A stretch of DNA of 64,000 nt from Glandiceps talaboti (GCF_964340395.1 NC_135558.1:1904501-1968500); one strand, 5' to 3'. Positions 23,100 through 37,369 are shown, numbered from the stretch's first letter. Made by a program: numbers and translations. Notes: generated by a model from the letters alone, not told the origin.

Positions 23100-25970
23100 C
23101 ATGTTACAGAGTCAGTTGTTATAGCGCCATCTAGAGTTTCACTGAGAAAGTTTTGCTCTCATATCTGAAGAGCGCCCTCATGCAGAACTAAAACAAAAGA
23201 ATCGCTTTAGAGTATGGATGATTGATCAAAAGACAGAATTAAAACCATGTGTTTTGTCATTTAATGAGCCAGACTACTTTTATCTGGAGGTTTCTTGCAG
23301 CCTTTGATATTATCAGGGACGTATAATATTATCTTTGATTAAACTTAGGATGCAGATATGATAAAGAACCATAATCTAAGTTATTCTCTGTTACCCTGAC
23401 TCTCACCGATGTTGGCCTCTGCGTATGCGACCACACCAAACAAGAGTCTGGGGGAAATAAGATTTCAACTCGCCCGCACAGGAGGTAGCCTCTGGAGCAG
23501 TGCATCATGGGTAGTACTTCATATCCAACATGGCAGGCTGAACGATTTAGGTACCTTTGCTACAGATTATCACTGCTCTAGTGACCGATAAATATATTAA
23601 TTGCAATAAACAGGCCTCATAAGCCCATTTTTTATGCTTGGAAGAAATGTACTGTGTGACTTCTGTAGTGGGGTAGTTGGAATCTCATTTCCCCCCCCCC
23701 CCCCCCCCCCGACACTCATTTAGGGTGGTCTTGTAGGCAGAGCCCTCACCAGCGAGAAGATGGGTAACCGAGACTATGATCTAAGTATAAATCGATAAAA
23801 ATTTGTAGTCAAGGGTGGGCAGACAAGAAGTAACCTAATCTGTATTTTAACCAGTACACCACCTATTATTCTAGGGTGGGCAGACAAAAAGTATGTCTAT
23901 CTTAATTTGAAACTAACACTTATTCTGCATGCAGTAAACTCCTAGTAAACCAAAGAAAAGTGGTTTTTTTTTTAAATGTCTGAATGTATTTTTAATACAA
24001 ACAATATAAGGGACAATCATACAATGTCACACAAGCTCAATAAGTAACATTGTTCATTAAAAGAGGGGAGGGGGTCTGGTGTCAATGCAATTGCTGAACT
24101 TCATTTTTACACTTCTAACCAAATTTCAAATCTTTGACACCTTCAATGATAACAGCTTCTGTATTTACTACTGAGATGTTGATATCAAAGTTGATAAAAA
24201 ATTTCTTCTAATATGAGATATGTTGCTGGGTTTCTGGTAGTGTTTTGTTTATCATCATGTTTTTACATTACATCAATCATAGTGGTGTGACCGCTACAGT
24301 TTTCATCATAGTTTACATCATACATGTATATAAACATTTAATGTCACACTTGTGAACGCTCGTTTAGGGGGAGGGGGGAGGGGGATTTGACCTAAATGAA
24401 CAATGTAGATGTGTTGAGCTTGTACTAGTGACATTGTGTGATCATCGCTAAGAGATAGGTCAAATTGTCTGTTGTTGTGTAAGTGTATGCTATTACTCAA
24501 AGTAGAGTTGATTTATATCATATAGCCAGGGATTTACACTGTCATTATATTTGCAGATATGTTTACAAGCTCATAAAACCCAAGTGATTATGAAAAAAGG
24601 CAACGCCAACTTTTATGCAGCTGGCACATGTTGCCAGAAATAAAATACCATGGACGTTTCTCCAACCAAATAAGTTACTATACTAAACAAATATACTGAG
24701 ATACAGAAAGCCATTTTTTGTCAAGTTTACATTCAAAGACATTTCAGAGATTTCACGATTAGGAGGATTTAGTTATTTGTTATAATGTGAAATATTCCAC
24801 TGATTTTATCACTATGGCAATGATTAATTTGGTCTTTGGGCACTTCAGAGAAATGTTGGGTTGCAACTTCAAGTGAGGAATGAAATTTTAGAAACAGACC
24901 TTGGCACCACCAACCTAGATTGTCTCACCTGCACACAGTTGCCATAGCACCAGCCATGATTCATTCATCACCATACCATAAGTAACATGGTAGAGAATTT
25001 GACCCTAAGTGTTTGTGGACTCACTAATCAGTAGCCATGGATTATATCTGTTTGCATTCTGTCTGTTCTGGTGTTAGTTTCAGTCAGCTACTGACAGTGC
25101 TTCTATTGTCTAACAATGTCTGGCTTTGTGCTTGGGTTTGTTGGCTCACTTTGACATTATCCTTTGAATAATGGTAGCCAGACAGAATGATGAATAGTGT
25201 CTGGAGTCCAAATACGACTTAACTGTTCTACAATGTAAACAGTCAATACAGTGGAGATTAATCATGTGTCTATTTCAAAAATGCTACATGTATTATGTGT
25301 ACCAAATGTCTCTCTATACAGGCGGCAATCCATCACAAACGAGATTTGCAAATTTTTCCCCATATTTTCACATCAATTTTTTTGTGTACAATGTGCAGAA
25401 ATTTACCATAATGATTAACACTGATTACTGATATGTACTGTTTCTGCAAAATTGATGAGTTTATATTTTGTACTTGCATTTTGATTATTTCCCCCTCAGG
25501 TTTAATGTAATTTTTCAAATTATTAGATACTAATATGATTTATGATTTATGATTTATACCTCAGAGCAAAGGGTTAAAGTTCAGCACAGGTTTCTAAAAT
25601 CTTCAATTAAAAACAAAACTAATTAAATTTTAGAGGTATTCTTTAAATTCCCTACACTGTAACCATAGCAATCGATTCCTGTATATATGAACATTGTCAT
25701 AACAACATTAATTTGATGCATTTCTCATAACAAATTTGATTTTTGATTTGCCAGATAACAGAAAACAGTTTTGTATCTTTTTAAGGAAAAATTTCTCTCT
25801 GAAATGGACTTCTGTAATTTGAAACTAAGGCTTTTAGATTCATAAATGAAGTTCTCAAAGTAGTGTTAGGTTTTTGTCAATCAACTTATCAAGTAAATGT
25901 TTGATGGTCCGACAAAGATGAACACAGTCTGTTGTAAGTGTCTCTTATAAGTTAGGCAGAATTGTGGATC
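23100..25970. other. Intronic stretch, no gene seen
   Basis: It holds a poly-C run (23691-23710) and a slightly GC-richer patch at 23400-23590 with a short 60-codon frame lacking family features. Nothing else was recognised. Confidence 0.45.
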
Positions 25971-25979
25971 AGATTTATG

Positions 25980-26835
25980 GAGACATGATGGATGAGATGG
26001 TTATCATGGCTGGCTTGGAATCTGCAGAGGTGGCAGGTTCAAGCCCTGTTGCTGCCGTTTGCTTTTGAGAGGCTAAGGTCCTTGGGCAAGATTTGAATCA
26101 CTACTATGCCTCAGTCAACCCAGCTGTATAATTGAGGACCTGGTAGGATAGAGGTTGCAATGTGAATGACAAGATTTGAACCACGACTATGCCTCAGTCC
26201 ACCTAGCTGTATAATTGAGGACCTGGTAGGATAGAGGTTGCAATGTGAATGACAAGATTTGAATCAAGACTATGCCTCAGTCAACCCAGCTGTATAATTG
26301 AGGACCTGGTAGGATGTAGGATGCAATGTGAATGACAAGATTTGAATCACGACTATGCCTCAGTCAACCCAGCTGTATGATTGAGGACCTGGTAGGATGT
26401 AGGATGCAATGTGAATGACAAGATTTGAATCACGACTATGCCTCAGTCAACCCAGCTGTATGATTGAGGACCTGGTAGGATAGAGGATGCAATGTGAATG
26501 ACAAGATTTGAATCATGACTATGCCTCAGTCAACCCAGCTGTATGATTGAGGACCTGGTAGGATAGAGGATGCAATGTGAATGACAAGATTTGAACCATG
26601 ACTATGCCTCAGTCCACCTAGCTGTTTAATTGGGGACCTGGTAGGATAGAGGTTGCTATATGAATGCTTCAATCCTATGCACTTATATAGGCTGCAATGG
26701 ATTGTATGCTTCCCAGGGAGTTGAGGAAGTTGGCTGTTGTGCCGCCAGTGATCCATGCCAGGGATAATAATTGTGAGCACCTTATTGAGATCTCAGGAGG
26801 AAAGATGCATTTATTATTATTATTTTATTATCCAT
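25980..26835 (+). mobile_element. tRNA-type SINE with amplified body and (ATT)n tail
   Basis: The head (about 25980-26060) looks tRNA-derived: GATGAGATGGTTATCATGGC in the A-box position, then a good B-box GGTTCAAGCCC at 26036-26046, ending GCCGTTTGC. A central body follows (TTGGGCAAGATTTGAATC ... CCCAGCTGTATAATTGAGGA ... CCTGGTAGGAT). It then reads ATATAGGCTGCAATGG and, after a further ~130 bp, a TTATTATTATT tail at about 26809-26832. The body is repeated seven times (separate entry), which is unusual for a SINE. The exact SINE family is not named here. Confidence 0.7.
26085..26665 (+). repeat. Exact 83-bp tandem amplification inside SINE body, 7 copies
   Basis: GCCTCAGTC occurs at 26108, 26191, 26274, 26357, 26440, 26523 and 26606, a constant 83-bp period with no indels and few substitutions. 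Units differ by AACCCAGCTGTATAATTG against CACCTAGCTG and by GATAGAGG against GATGTAGG. Confidence 0.95.
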
Positions 26836-26839
26836 AGTT

Positions 26840-29700
26840 ATAATTTCACTTTCATTTATGTTTACAAGGACGTTCAGGAGATATGTTGTATTTATATTTT
26901 TATTATAATAATAATTAATCTAATACAGTACTCCAATGTAATAACTGAATCACTATGTGGTGAATTATATATATTTCAAATCTTACCAAAAAGTGATTTT
27001 TTTGAAAAACATAAATTTTTTAATTCCTTGAATCACTGATACAAAAAGGGGTGTATTACAGAAACAAACAAATGAATTTCATAACAAGTAAACTAAATTT
27101 GAAAAATTGGAGTAGAACTGACATTAAATATTGTAATAGAATATTTTGTATGTTATCATAGCACTAACTATGATGTATGAGAGGGCGCCCTCTATAGTTT
27201 GCAGCACACTTCTGATTACTCAGTAGAAATTGTATAAATTTTATCTATAAATTTCAATTTCCTTAAACTAGGGCTTCAAAACAAACACAAATATTTCAAA
27301 ACTTTGATGAAAACACATCTGTGCAAACTATCAATCTAAGTTCATGAATTGAACTTTGTATAAATATTTCACATTGAGAGCTTGATTGTTGACATCCTGT
27401 TGAGGAAAATGTTGAAAGGGCTTCATCTATAAAATGCATATTTTGAAGTCCAAAATTTGGATGACAAGATATGAAAATGTCCTGTAGGCTGCAGTAAAGC
27501 TGTGGTTATGGTCCGGTTGTGGTGGTGTGATGTGTTAAATGTGGCGTGATGTGCTCTGCTAAACCCCTTAGGAATGTTAGTTGACCCCAAATTTTTTAAC
27601 AAACACTGTCGTTTGCATATCATTTGCATACCAGCCAAACAGCTATTTGCCTTTGTTTGTGTTTATAGGTTGCAGGTCTGGTTCATTGTGCAGTGAGCTG
27701 TGAAAACCACTAAAACCAAGCAAACAAATAAAAACCAAGTAACTGAAATAATGGCATATAAGTACAACTAGTGGCACAGTTAGTACTCTGTGTCTAATAT
27801 GTAAAACTTGGTGTATGCTACAAGGACAATAGAAGAAGGTTTCACTAAAATGAGCTACTAAGAGGAAGTGCGACTTTGGCCGCCAACTGTCTACATAAAT
27901 CCCCCTCTGAAAATGCAAAGGTTGCTTATTTTGGTTCTGTTGTTATCTTGAATAATATGTTTCATAAATTGTTTTTTGTTGTTGAAAGTATGATAATGCT
28001 GAAGATGATTTCTACACCCCTGTCTATACTTCTTTCCCCAACTATAACATTTTATGATGTTACAAGTTTGGATGTCGGTTATTATCAAGTGTAAAATCTG
28101 TAAATGTTTAAAGTATGCCAGCTTCTCATCAAAATTTATATGAAAAACAGAAAAATACTTTTTAAAACAAATTTAATTTTGCATAACAAATATACGTTTC
28201 TTCATATTTATAATTATTTGTGTGGTTTATTTAGTTGCAAGAACATATTTGTTCATCTAATCAAGTTAGTAGTACCAGAAATATTTGAATAATTGACAGA
28301 AATTTGCAAATTTCAGGTGAATGAATTTGAAAGGTTGATAACATTTTGGTAGCAAAATATGTATTTAAGTAAAATTGCTGGTAAAATCTGAATTGTTGTT
28401 CCCTATTTATTTTTTTTAGGTAAAATATGCGAATTTCTGTATGCAAAGTTTTGGTGGTTATATGCAGGAATTGTTGTTCACTAAATTTTGAATGGAAAAT
28501 ATGCAGTCCACAGAATAGTTACATTATAAATTTCATTCTCAATAGATAGTTGTTGATGATTTACATAATGGCAGACGACAATATGGTGGTAAATTGGTTC
28601 AGAATTTCAAAAGGAAACGTTTTTGTTGATTTTTTGGCCAAAATTATAGAGAATCTGTTGTTACTGTGTCCAGGAGCTTAAACCTGCAGCTGCTATCCAA
28701 TGATATTTACATGCTGACAGGTTGCAAAAAATTCTCTAATTCTATTTTAGGTTACAGCTGAGAATGCTAGACAGTGCATTATAGTTGTGTCTATTACACA
28801 GCAATATCTAAATGTTATATAATTCCATTGTGTGATTATACCCCTTTCTACCATATTATAAGTATTATGTTGGTATTGACGTTCTCAGACAAAATTAATT
28901 GACATTTTGAATTTGAGGAAAATTTGCAACACAAATATACTAATTTGGCACGCATGTATAGATTAATGTTTTATCTGTTATTTCAACCCAAATATTTTCT
29001 TTGCCTTTCACCTGAATTATTTATAGTAGCACGCTGTCCTTTACAATTTCTAGTATTGTCTGGCATGTTTGCCCAGCAGCTCATGTCTGTACATTACGTA
29101 ACCTTGGTAACTGTCTGGAGTGTCTGGAGTGTCTGGACAAATTTGACACTAACAGACAAGGCAGTGTCTGGAAGTTACGTAATATGTACAGTCATGTGAG
29201 GAAGCCAAATATGCTGATATATCGACAGTCTCTTTCACATTGCACAGAAGTAGACGGCTTCTTTTGCAACAAACTTTGTCATTTCACTTCAGGCTGAGCT
29301 GAGGACAGGACTTGGGTTTCATCATTTTGATCTTTTAAATAGTTGCAGGGGAAATAAATGACAGACATATCATGACACCACTGAGATATAGCAAGGAAAC
29401 CATCCCAACATCCTATTACAGATAACATGTATAGCGCCCTCTATCAGCAATCTGTTGCAGTATTTTTCACTTAGTGCAATCCAGGGGTCTATACCTTCAA
29501 TATAGCCTTGCAGGATTTGTATAGTTACTAAGTCTAAACAGGGTATAGAACACAACTAATACTTTCTCTGAAGATTACAAGATATCATGGAATGTCAAAA
29601 TTGTTTTTTTTTTAATTGGATCATAATACTTGCCTTTCTTTGCCAGCCAGAATTGACATTATCACCTTCTGAAAGTACACCCTTGATATTTGGTCTCTAT
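26840..29700. other. Intronic stretch, no gene seen
   Basis: AT-rich with ATTATT tracts (26880-26910) and a small CTGGAGTGT repeat at 29113-29135. Short open frames show no domain, splice context or family resemblance. Confidence 0.45.
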
Positions 29701-29713
29701 TCTTTAAATCTCA

Positions 29714-29782
29714 AAATCTAACCCCCACCCCCTATCACAAATAGATTCAACCCCCACCCCCTACCACAAATAGATTCAACCA
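29714..29782. repeat. ~33-bp tandem duplication
   Basis: CCCCCACCCCCTAYCACAAA followed by TAGATTCAAC occurs twice in succession. Confidence 0.8.
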
Positions 29783-30064
29783 TGATGTTAATCAAGAATA
29801 GATAGTAAAGTTACTAAATTTGGCGGCTGTATGGTGTGACCACAAATAAGTTGAAGTTACCAAAAATTTGACAAGTGAGAACCATGGCTTGTGGCCACTT
29901 ACATCCTCCAAAAAATTAATATACAAAACATTGTGATTTGATAATAATATGATTACTTTATTTGAACAAAGGGATTTTTCAGTTTCACACACAATACATG
30001 AATATTTACAACTGAAATCTTGCATCAAAAGAAATTGTTATATCATCAATAACAAAAAACGTTT

Positions 30065-30750
30065 AACCCTCACAATAGTTACTCTCACTTCCCCAGGAGC
30101 CGCAGCAACCTGCACAATAGTTACATTCACTTCCCCACAATGAGCAGCAGCAACCCACAACCTGCACAATAGTTACATTCACTTCCCCAGTGAGCCGCTG
30201 CAACCCACAACCCTCACAATAGTTACATTCACTTCCCCACAATGAGCAGCAGCAACCCACAACCTGCACAATACTTACACCCACTTCCCCAGTGAGCAGC
30301 AGCAACCCACAACCTGCACAATAGTTACACCCACTTCCCCACAGTGAGCAGCAGCAACCCACAACCTACACAATAGTTACACTCACTTCCCCAGTGAGCC
30401 GCTGCAACCCACAACCCGCACAATAGTTACACTCACTTCCCCACAGTGAGCAGCAGCAACCCACAACCTGCACAATAGTTACACTCACTTCCCCACAGTG
30501 AGCAGCAGCAACCCACAACCTGCACAATACTTACACTCACTTCCCCACAGTGAGCAGCAGCAACCCACAACCCTCACAATACTTACACTCACTTCCCCAC
30601 AGTGAGCAGCAGCAACCCACAACCTGCACAATACTTACACTCACTTCCCCAGTGAGCAGCAGCAACCCACAACCTGCACAATACTTACACTCACTTCCCC
30701 ACAGTGAGCAGCAGCAACCCACAACCCTCACAATAGTTACACTCCTAGAC
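30065..30750. repeat. Minisatellite, ~14 copies of 42-58-bp unit
   Basis: The unit core is CACAATAGTTACACTCACTT, then CCCCA, optional CAGTGAGCAGCAGCAACCCA, then CAACCTG. Length varies because the GTGAGCAGCAGC or GTGAGCCGCTGC segment differs between copies. Cys/Gly-rich minus-strand frames are repeat artefacts. Confidence 0.95.
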
Positions 30751-30799
30751 ATAATAAACATGGTCATTGTGGCTTTCTAACTATCTACAGGAAATCATG

Positions 30800-33700
30800 A
30801 CACACAAACCTCAAGTCTCTTCAGAGTAATGGCAATGTTTTGAGCAACGATTTCAAACCCAAGTGATTCAGATTTCATTTTTAAAATGTGATTGGCAGTG
30901 GTGCCTGAGACTTGAACATACAGCATACAGTTAGAAACTGATGGAAAATAGTTTTAGTATATGCTAAATACAAAATGTTGAATTGAAAAGGGCCATTTCA
31001 AAGTGTTGTGAAGTGAATTTCACCAAGGTGGAAAGTTTTGTGTGGTAAATGTCACTGTTGTAGGTTTCACACAATTTTATGAACTGTACATGTACATTTC
31101 AGTGAATTAGAAAACATCGTGTAAAACTCATTAGAAAAGCTGTCATTTATTTAGCAGAGATTAAATACAATATTTAGAACTGTAATTACAATCCATGTAT
31201 GTCTTGAATTACAAATTTAATTTCTGTCATACATTAAAAATATTGGCTATATTGTAATTTTATAATTCCAAACCAAGGTCTTGGCCATTTAACAAGTGTG
31301 AAAAAAACACAAATCCTATCTTTAATAAATAGTACAACTGACTAAATTAGTCAAATCGATTCTATTCAAAAAATATTTGCAGAATGAGATCAGTTATTTA
31401 AGTGTATTCACTACAAATAAACAACTAAGGTCAGTCACCTATTGTGCTAACATACCCCATCAATTAGATATGCAAATAAGCAATTAATCACCTAAAAGGT
31501 TCATGGTAAGGTCAGTGTCATTGGCCAAAATCAAGACCTATTGCGTGGGAGGGGTCACCTGGTTTTTTTGACCCCTGCATTTATGCTTGCAAACAGAAAA
31601 ATTTGTTATATTCTCTGCTGATTTCTGAAAGGTATGGTGAAGTTCATCAATGAAATCTACACAGCTGACCATCCAGTGATACTTTTAAGATTTGTCACTC
31701 CAACTGGTCAAATAATGTCTAATTTACTCTCACTTATTAGGAAAACAGAGTGAGATATCATCATTTTGTGTGAACTCAGCAGTGCATACAGAAACTGTCA
31801 TTATACAAGCTATAAAAATAATGATATGCATAAATTTACTTACATTGGGATGACATTTCACCTTTTACCACACAGTGGGAAAAAGATTGCATATTGTTAC
31901 TGCATTGATTGTGAACATTTACTTGTAAAATGAAACGTGATCAGAGAGACAAGCAGCGGTCACGTTCGAGCTCAATGTCCTTGGTAAGATGTCTCTCCTA
32001 GTATCAGGCCAACCTTCAGGTTACGTAACCACTCCTACAGTGTGCCAATTATCTACAAAATTGGTAAGAGTGAAGGACAGGTCAGTCTCTTGAAGACCCT
32101 CACAGTTGATTGACTCTGCTACACACAGAAAATATCGCGTATTTGAGGGGGGGGGGCTATTTGACATCGGCCTTGCAGTTGTGTTGTATCTTGTTTTGTT
32201 GATAAATGCTAATACGAGGTCAAGTTTTGTGTAATGGTTATGTTAAAATGTGGACATGATGATACTAAAAGTGTGCATGTCAATTCTATACATGTTTCTA
32301 CCATCAATCTGCACAATTTATTTTCAAATGTGAAAAAGAAACTATAATTGTTCATGAATTTGAGTCTAGGTTCTTTCAATTTTGATTCAAAAAGTAGACA
32401 TTTTTAGAAGGATTGGAATTCCATCTATAGTATACGATTAAATAAGGATTTTTAGAAAACCTTTTTATCTTTCTGAAAAAGTTGTACATTCTGTGCAGAA
32501 GATAAATTCATATTTAGTGAAAACTGAAGTTTACATTTTAAGTACAAATAAATTCCAAAAATTTTTATGGAATTTTTATCATTGTCAAAAAAAAGTATGA
32601 ATGCATAGTACCAGGATATTTTCCTGCCAGAAAAAAAACAATGCAAATGGATGTATCTAATGGGTCTCCAAAAATCCAAGGTTTTTTTGTGAGAAAAAAA
32701 ATTAAAATAGAAAGCCACGTCACTGAAGTTTTGAAGACCCAAGGTTTTTGATGAGCACGACTGTCCAGATGTTGGTGATTCTTCTTTTACTGATGCATCT
32801 TTTGTAGTTCATTACTTCCGGCTTGAGATATGATATAATGTGAAGGACTGAGTGACAAAAGTTTGCCAAATATCTATAATACTGACAAATATGGTAACTT
32901 AAGTAGCTACTTTATGCTAGCTTTATGTATACTAGGTTCAATAGGTGATACTCGAGGTCAAAGTATGATTGTGTTTGGCTTAAGTAATGATGCCATTCAC
33001 ACTTGCCCTTTCCATGAACCACGAGTTCCCGCCAAAACCAAATTTCAGCCTTGATGTGAATTTTGTCATTTATACTCACTCATTTTGGACCCAAAAGGAA
33101 AAAATCCAACTGTTGAATGTATGTTGCCAAACAAAATATCGATTAACAGTGTTCTTGGTTGAAAAAAGTAGAAAAGTGTTTACCAACCTTATAATATTCA
33201 ATCTAACTAACTGATAGTGTTGCAGAGTAAGCAGAAATACAATATCTAAACTTTGTAATCATTTCAAAAAAATATAGATATGGTAATGGTATGTAGATTA
33301 GATACTAATTCTGTTTGATTGTAAGTTTATGTAATTTACAAGTCTAATGCCATCAGTGTACTGCATTGCATATGTAAATAAGATGTAAATTATGTACAAG
33401 TATTCTATATATAGAAATATGCAAATGATATTTAAATTAACCATGTTTTTTAAATATCTGCTATATACAACCTTAATGCACTGAGGCAACACTATATTTC
33501 AGTAAGGCAAAAATTAAAAAAAATGTTTGTTTCTGATGACATGATTTAGGGTAGGTAAATAGGGTAGGTAGGTCGAGATTTTTTTTTATTTTATTATTTT
33601 CCTATTTAAAAAAAAAGAAAAGAAATTGCTTGAACCCTAAGACAAATTACTGCTTGGTCACGATAGTATAAAAGAAGTAAAGACAATTATATTTGTGTGA

Positions 33701-34370
33701 AATAGACAAACATAAAATACAGATTGTAATACATGAATTCAATTTATTCGGTTTCTCTACCAAAAGATACTTTGGCAAGAAAATTGACACGGAAGTAAAT
33801 TTATACCATTTTACTTGCCAGAATGTAAAAAAAAAAAAAACAAGTTCTTAAAAAAGTTCATCAGGTCGGTAAAGCATAGTAATGATACGTTCTTGTATCA
33901 CAACCAAGGGTTCGTATTATTAAAGTTTAGGGTCGGCAGTGAAAAACTAGGTGCTGTTAGGTAACCGGAACCAAAGAATGTTTTTGTTTATAGACTTTAT
34001 AGAAATTATCATTACAGAAGAGTAAGATTTTTGTCAGATTCAGAGAAATGACAATATTTGAATGTTAAATAATGTCTCTAGTTTATGTATGTAATATCCA
34101 ATTTCAGAATTAATTCTACAGTGTAGATTTGATATGCAATTCATTGAAGTTTTTTTAAGTTACCCAGTAAACTAATATATTAAATTTTAAACATTTCGTA
34201 CCCAAAATCCAACAATGGCGTAAAGTCCATAAAACAAGAAATGAGAGGTCATTGTAGTCTGTCTGTAGTTGTAGTCTGCCATTTTGGATTCACTAAAAAT
34301 TAATCTGTCTGATCAATGCATTGATTTGTATTTCAAGGTGAAAAGATAAAAACTTTTCAAAAGAAAACGT
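30800..34370. other. Intronic stretch, no gene seen
   Basis: AT-rich with several A- or T-homopolymers. A G-run lies near 32145-32155. No exon-like or RNA-gene signal was recognised. Confidence 0.45.
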
Positions 34371-34385
34371 GATAGGAAACAACAA

Positions 34386-34426
34386 CCCCCCCCCCCCACA
34401 CTCACACACACACACACACACACACT
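34386..34426. repeat. Poly-C plus (CA)n tract
   Basis: About 12 C followed by ACACTCACACACACA repeats. Confidence 0.9.
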
Positions 34427-35340
34427 TTATAAGGCTCATGTGCTTGTAATGTCCTTGAAAATCCTGGGAAATGGAAGTATTCCTATAATTGCCTGGAAAT
34501 TAAAGTTATCAAATGATCGAGAAACAGGACAACGCCTTTGAAGTTTGTATATAGATGTTTGAAATTTTCTCCTGAACTGTTTTGCTATTAACGTAGACTT
34601 CCGGTATGAATTTGTATTTGTAAATGAGGGTAATATATTATTGTTATTAATATTTATATATTAAACAGGAAATTTTTGATATTTTGTTTTGTTAATTTTG
34701 ATGCCAACAGTTTAGTTAGTATTCATGTCTGCTATTTTTGCAGTTGATAACATGAGTAAAAAAGTATTTCCAACAACCGTTTTGGATTTCATTTTTTACT
34801 TCTAGGAATGAAATGATGACAAGACATTTACTAACTTTAATGAGTACTTCCTACACAAACTAGGTCATTATATCAATGTCAGCTATGAAAGTGTCTTTCC
34901 GCTCCAAAGTGATCCTAAAACGTACTGAGCAATATCTAACGACATTTAATGATACAGCACTGCGTGAAGTCATTTTGTTATGGTACGCCCTCTGCCAATA
35001 CGAATTTCAAAACGTTCGTCTACCGCTTACTCTGAAAGAATTGATGTTAAGAGGTTAAAGATCAAATATTCACTGTACAGGAACATGAGTACTCTGCAAT
35101 TAATTCTCTCGACTATTCACATTTGTCGCAATTCAACATTTTCCATAAAAAGTTTTTAGAAAATGAAGCTTCTGATTGGAAAGAAATTGTTATGATTTCG
35201 ATGGGAATGACAATGGCAGTGTATCAGCTGAAAAAAAGTTCAATGGTTATGACTCTAAGAAAGGTATATGTAGAAGGTTTGACCTAAATACATGAAGTCA
35301 ATTCGTATTTCAGTTACAGTGCATGTCATTGTCAATCAAT

Positions 35341-35455
35341 TGCCCACCTATTTCAGCTATGGTGCACATACCAATTGCCCACCTATTTCAGCTATGGTGC
35401 GCATACCAATTGCCCACCTATTTCAGCTATGGTGCTCATACCAACTGTCCACCTA
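35341..35455. repeat. 35-bp tandem repeat, 3+ copies
   Basis: TGCCCACCTATTTCAGCTAT followed by GGTGCxCATACCAAT starts at 35341, 35376 and 35411, with a partial unit after. Confidence 0.95.
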
Positions 35456-35568
35456 ATTCTCAAATTATTCTTACAAACTTAAGATGTACTGGTAATTTAT
35501 GATTTTTTGGCAGCTTATAGCAGTGTCCTATTGAAAATGTTGTCATTGTCCAAAAAAGAATGTTCAAA

Positions 35569-35581
35569 AGGTGAAAGGTCA
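35569..35581 (+). promoter_or_regulatory. DR1-like site (AGGTGA-A-AGGTCA)
   Basis: One half-site differs from AGGTCA by one base. Intronic. Function is inference. Confidence 0.35.
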
Positions 35582-36883
35582 AATAATTTGACATAAACGT
35601 TTGTTTTGTTGATTAATAGTTGGCTGTACTAAAGACCCTCTCTCTCAGACATGAACCCAATGTTCACAAAGTTTGGTGACTGTTATCCTTCAGTTGTTTG
35701 TGATAACACAACGTAGTCAGTGAATACCAGCAAGTTAAAATGTTGTCATGGAATTATACATGATTATGTCAGACACACATTTCAGGTAGTGCACCCCAAC
35801 GTGATCAGTGTAAAGAATGTGTGGGTTTATGAGGTTTTTCGGTTTTTGTTTTGTTTTTAATAGCATTTTTATTGGGCTTATTACAAAAATACAACTCTTT
35901 CATGAATACAAATGTTTACATTTTGTATTCGGAAACTTTTCTTAAGTTATCAATTTCAAAAACTATCTCCATTTCTTATTATGTGCGTTTCATTTACTTT
36001 TTCTAACCACAATATGAAACTCTACAGTCTGGATATTTTGCAAGTATTTTTTGTATGCCATCAAATCTGGTTTTTGTTTTCTAAACTTTCAAATATAAAT
36101 ATAACACTTACCATTGAACAAGAGTAAAAAATTCAATAATATTGACAGTTGTTCATCATCTATTAGGATGATTTGTCTTACATTTGGAATACTAATAAAT
36201 CCTGCTTTCCTTCCCATAACACATAAAATCCATCCCAAAACTACATTACAAATTCACAATCATAAAATAAATGAATGAAAGTTTCTTCCTTTTTATCACA
36301 ATAGGTACATTTCTCATGAGTTACCCCATTCTTATGAAAGATTTTGTCAATCGTAACTTTACAGTGCAGCTAAGTTTGAAATTCACAATGTGTAGAAATT
36401 ACATTGCTGTTCATTATTTCTCTTCAGCTAACTTTAGTAATCCTACTAAAAAACAAATTGCTGTAGCAACTCTTGAAATCAGCGAGAATGAAACAAAATC
36501 TAGCCAGCTCAGATTTCTGTTGCAGTAAAAATTCCTTCTCGTAAAGAAATAAATCTGCAGATATGCCAATTTTCATGAATAAAAGTATAATATATGTACA
36601 TAATATACTTAACTATTAGGAAAGAAAATACAAAGAGAAAATAACTATTATATTAAAACAAGCTGTGTCAGATTTATAGTTGAAATATGAGATTTTAACA
36701 AAAGTGATTGTTTTCTATGAAAATACTGAATTGTTATATAAATTGTAATTTGATTGAAATGTGCTTTGACCAATCTATGCTTATGTAATGAGTTAACACT
36801 GTTCATGTTGTCACTTGACCATTGTAATACTTTGTAGTTCAGATAATGATATTATGAACTGTTATCGACATTATCAACATTGT

Positions 36884-37138
36884 AATAGGGAACTTGCAAT
36901 CCAGACTGAGCACGCTCAGATGCAAAGGACTATGGGATTATCTGTGGTTATTGTAATACCTAATCTGGAGCTACTGATAAAATTAACCTCCCACAATTGT
37001 CAGGGTAACTGTGAATTGATTATTTGTGGTTACAAACAGTGTATCAACATTGTTTACAATATTAAAGATCAGTATTTATTATCACATTTCCCATGATGCA
37101 ACATTCAACATGGCGGGTTTGCACGTTCCCTATTGCTT
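36884..37138. mobile_element. MITE-like element with ~50-bp inverted ends
   Basis: Left end AATAGGGAACTTGCAA ... GATGCAAAGGACTATGGGAT is mirrored at about 37088-37138 as ATCCCATGATGC-type ... TTGCACGTTCCCTATT. The interior is AT-rich without coding capacity. Confidence 0.6.
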
Positions 37139-37369
37139 ATCTTTACTGAATATTTGATCCTAAATAGTTAATCTGAAGAATTTGATTCGATGACCACAGG
37201 TTTTTTTTTCAATTGTGAAAATGAAGAAATTAATTACTGCAACAATTGGGTAAAGGTAGAAATTTAGAAAATGATGAAGAGTTGCCAATGTGAAGTGATC
37301 ATAATTTTAAATTATAGAAAATTGAAATATTTTACCAGTTAATTATATTATTCACAGTATTATATTCTT

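Noticed and set aside
26036-26046. B-box suggesting a functional tRNA gene
   Set aside because: No complete cloverleaf or acceptor stem is visible and the sequence continues into a SINE body.
26085-26665. CRISPR-like regular repeats
   Set aside because: Whole 83-bp units are repeated without unique spacers, and the genome is an intron-bearing eukaryote.
30063-30767. Cys/Gly-rich minus-strand frames resembling small cysteine-rich peptides
   Set aside because: Periodic translation of the minisatellite; no signal peptide or conserved spacing independent of the repeat.
36271-36528. 85-codon frame in the large intron
   Set aside because: No domain similarity and unremarkable composition for AT-rich intron sequence; a nested gene cannot be supported.
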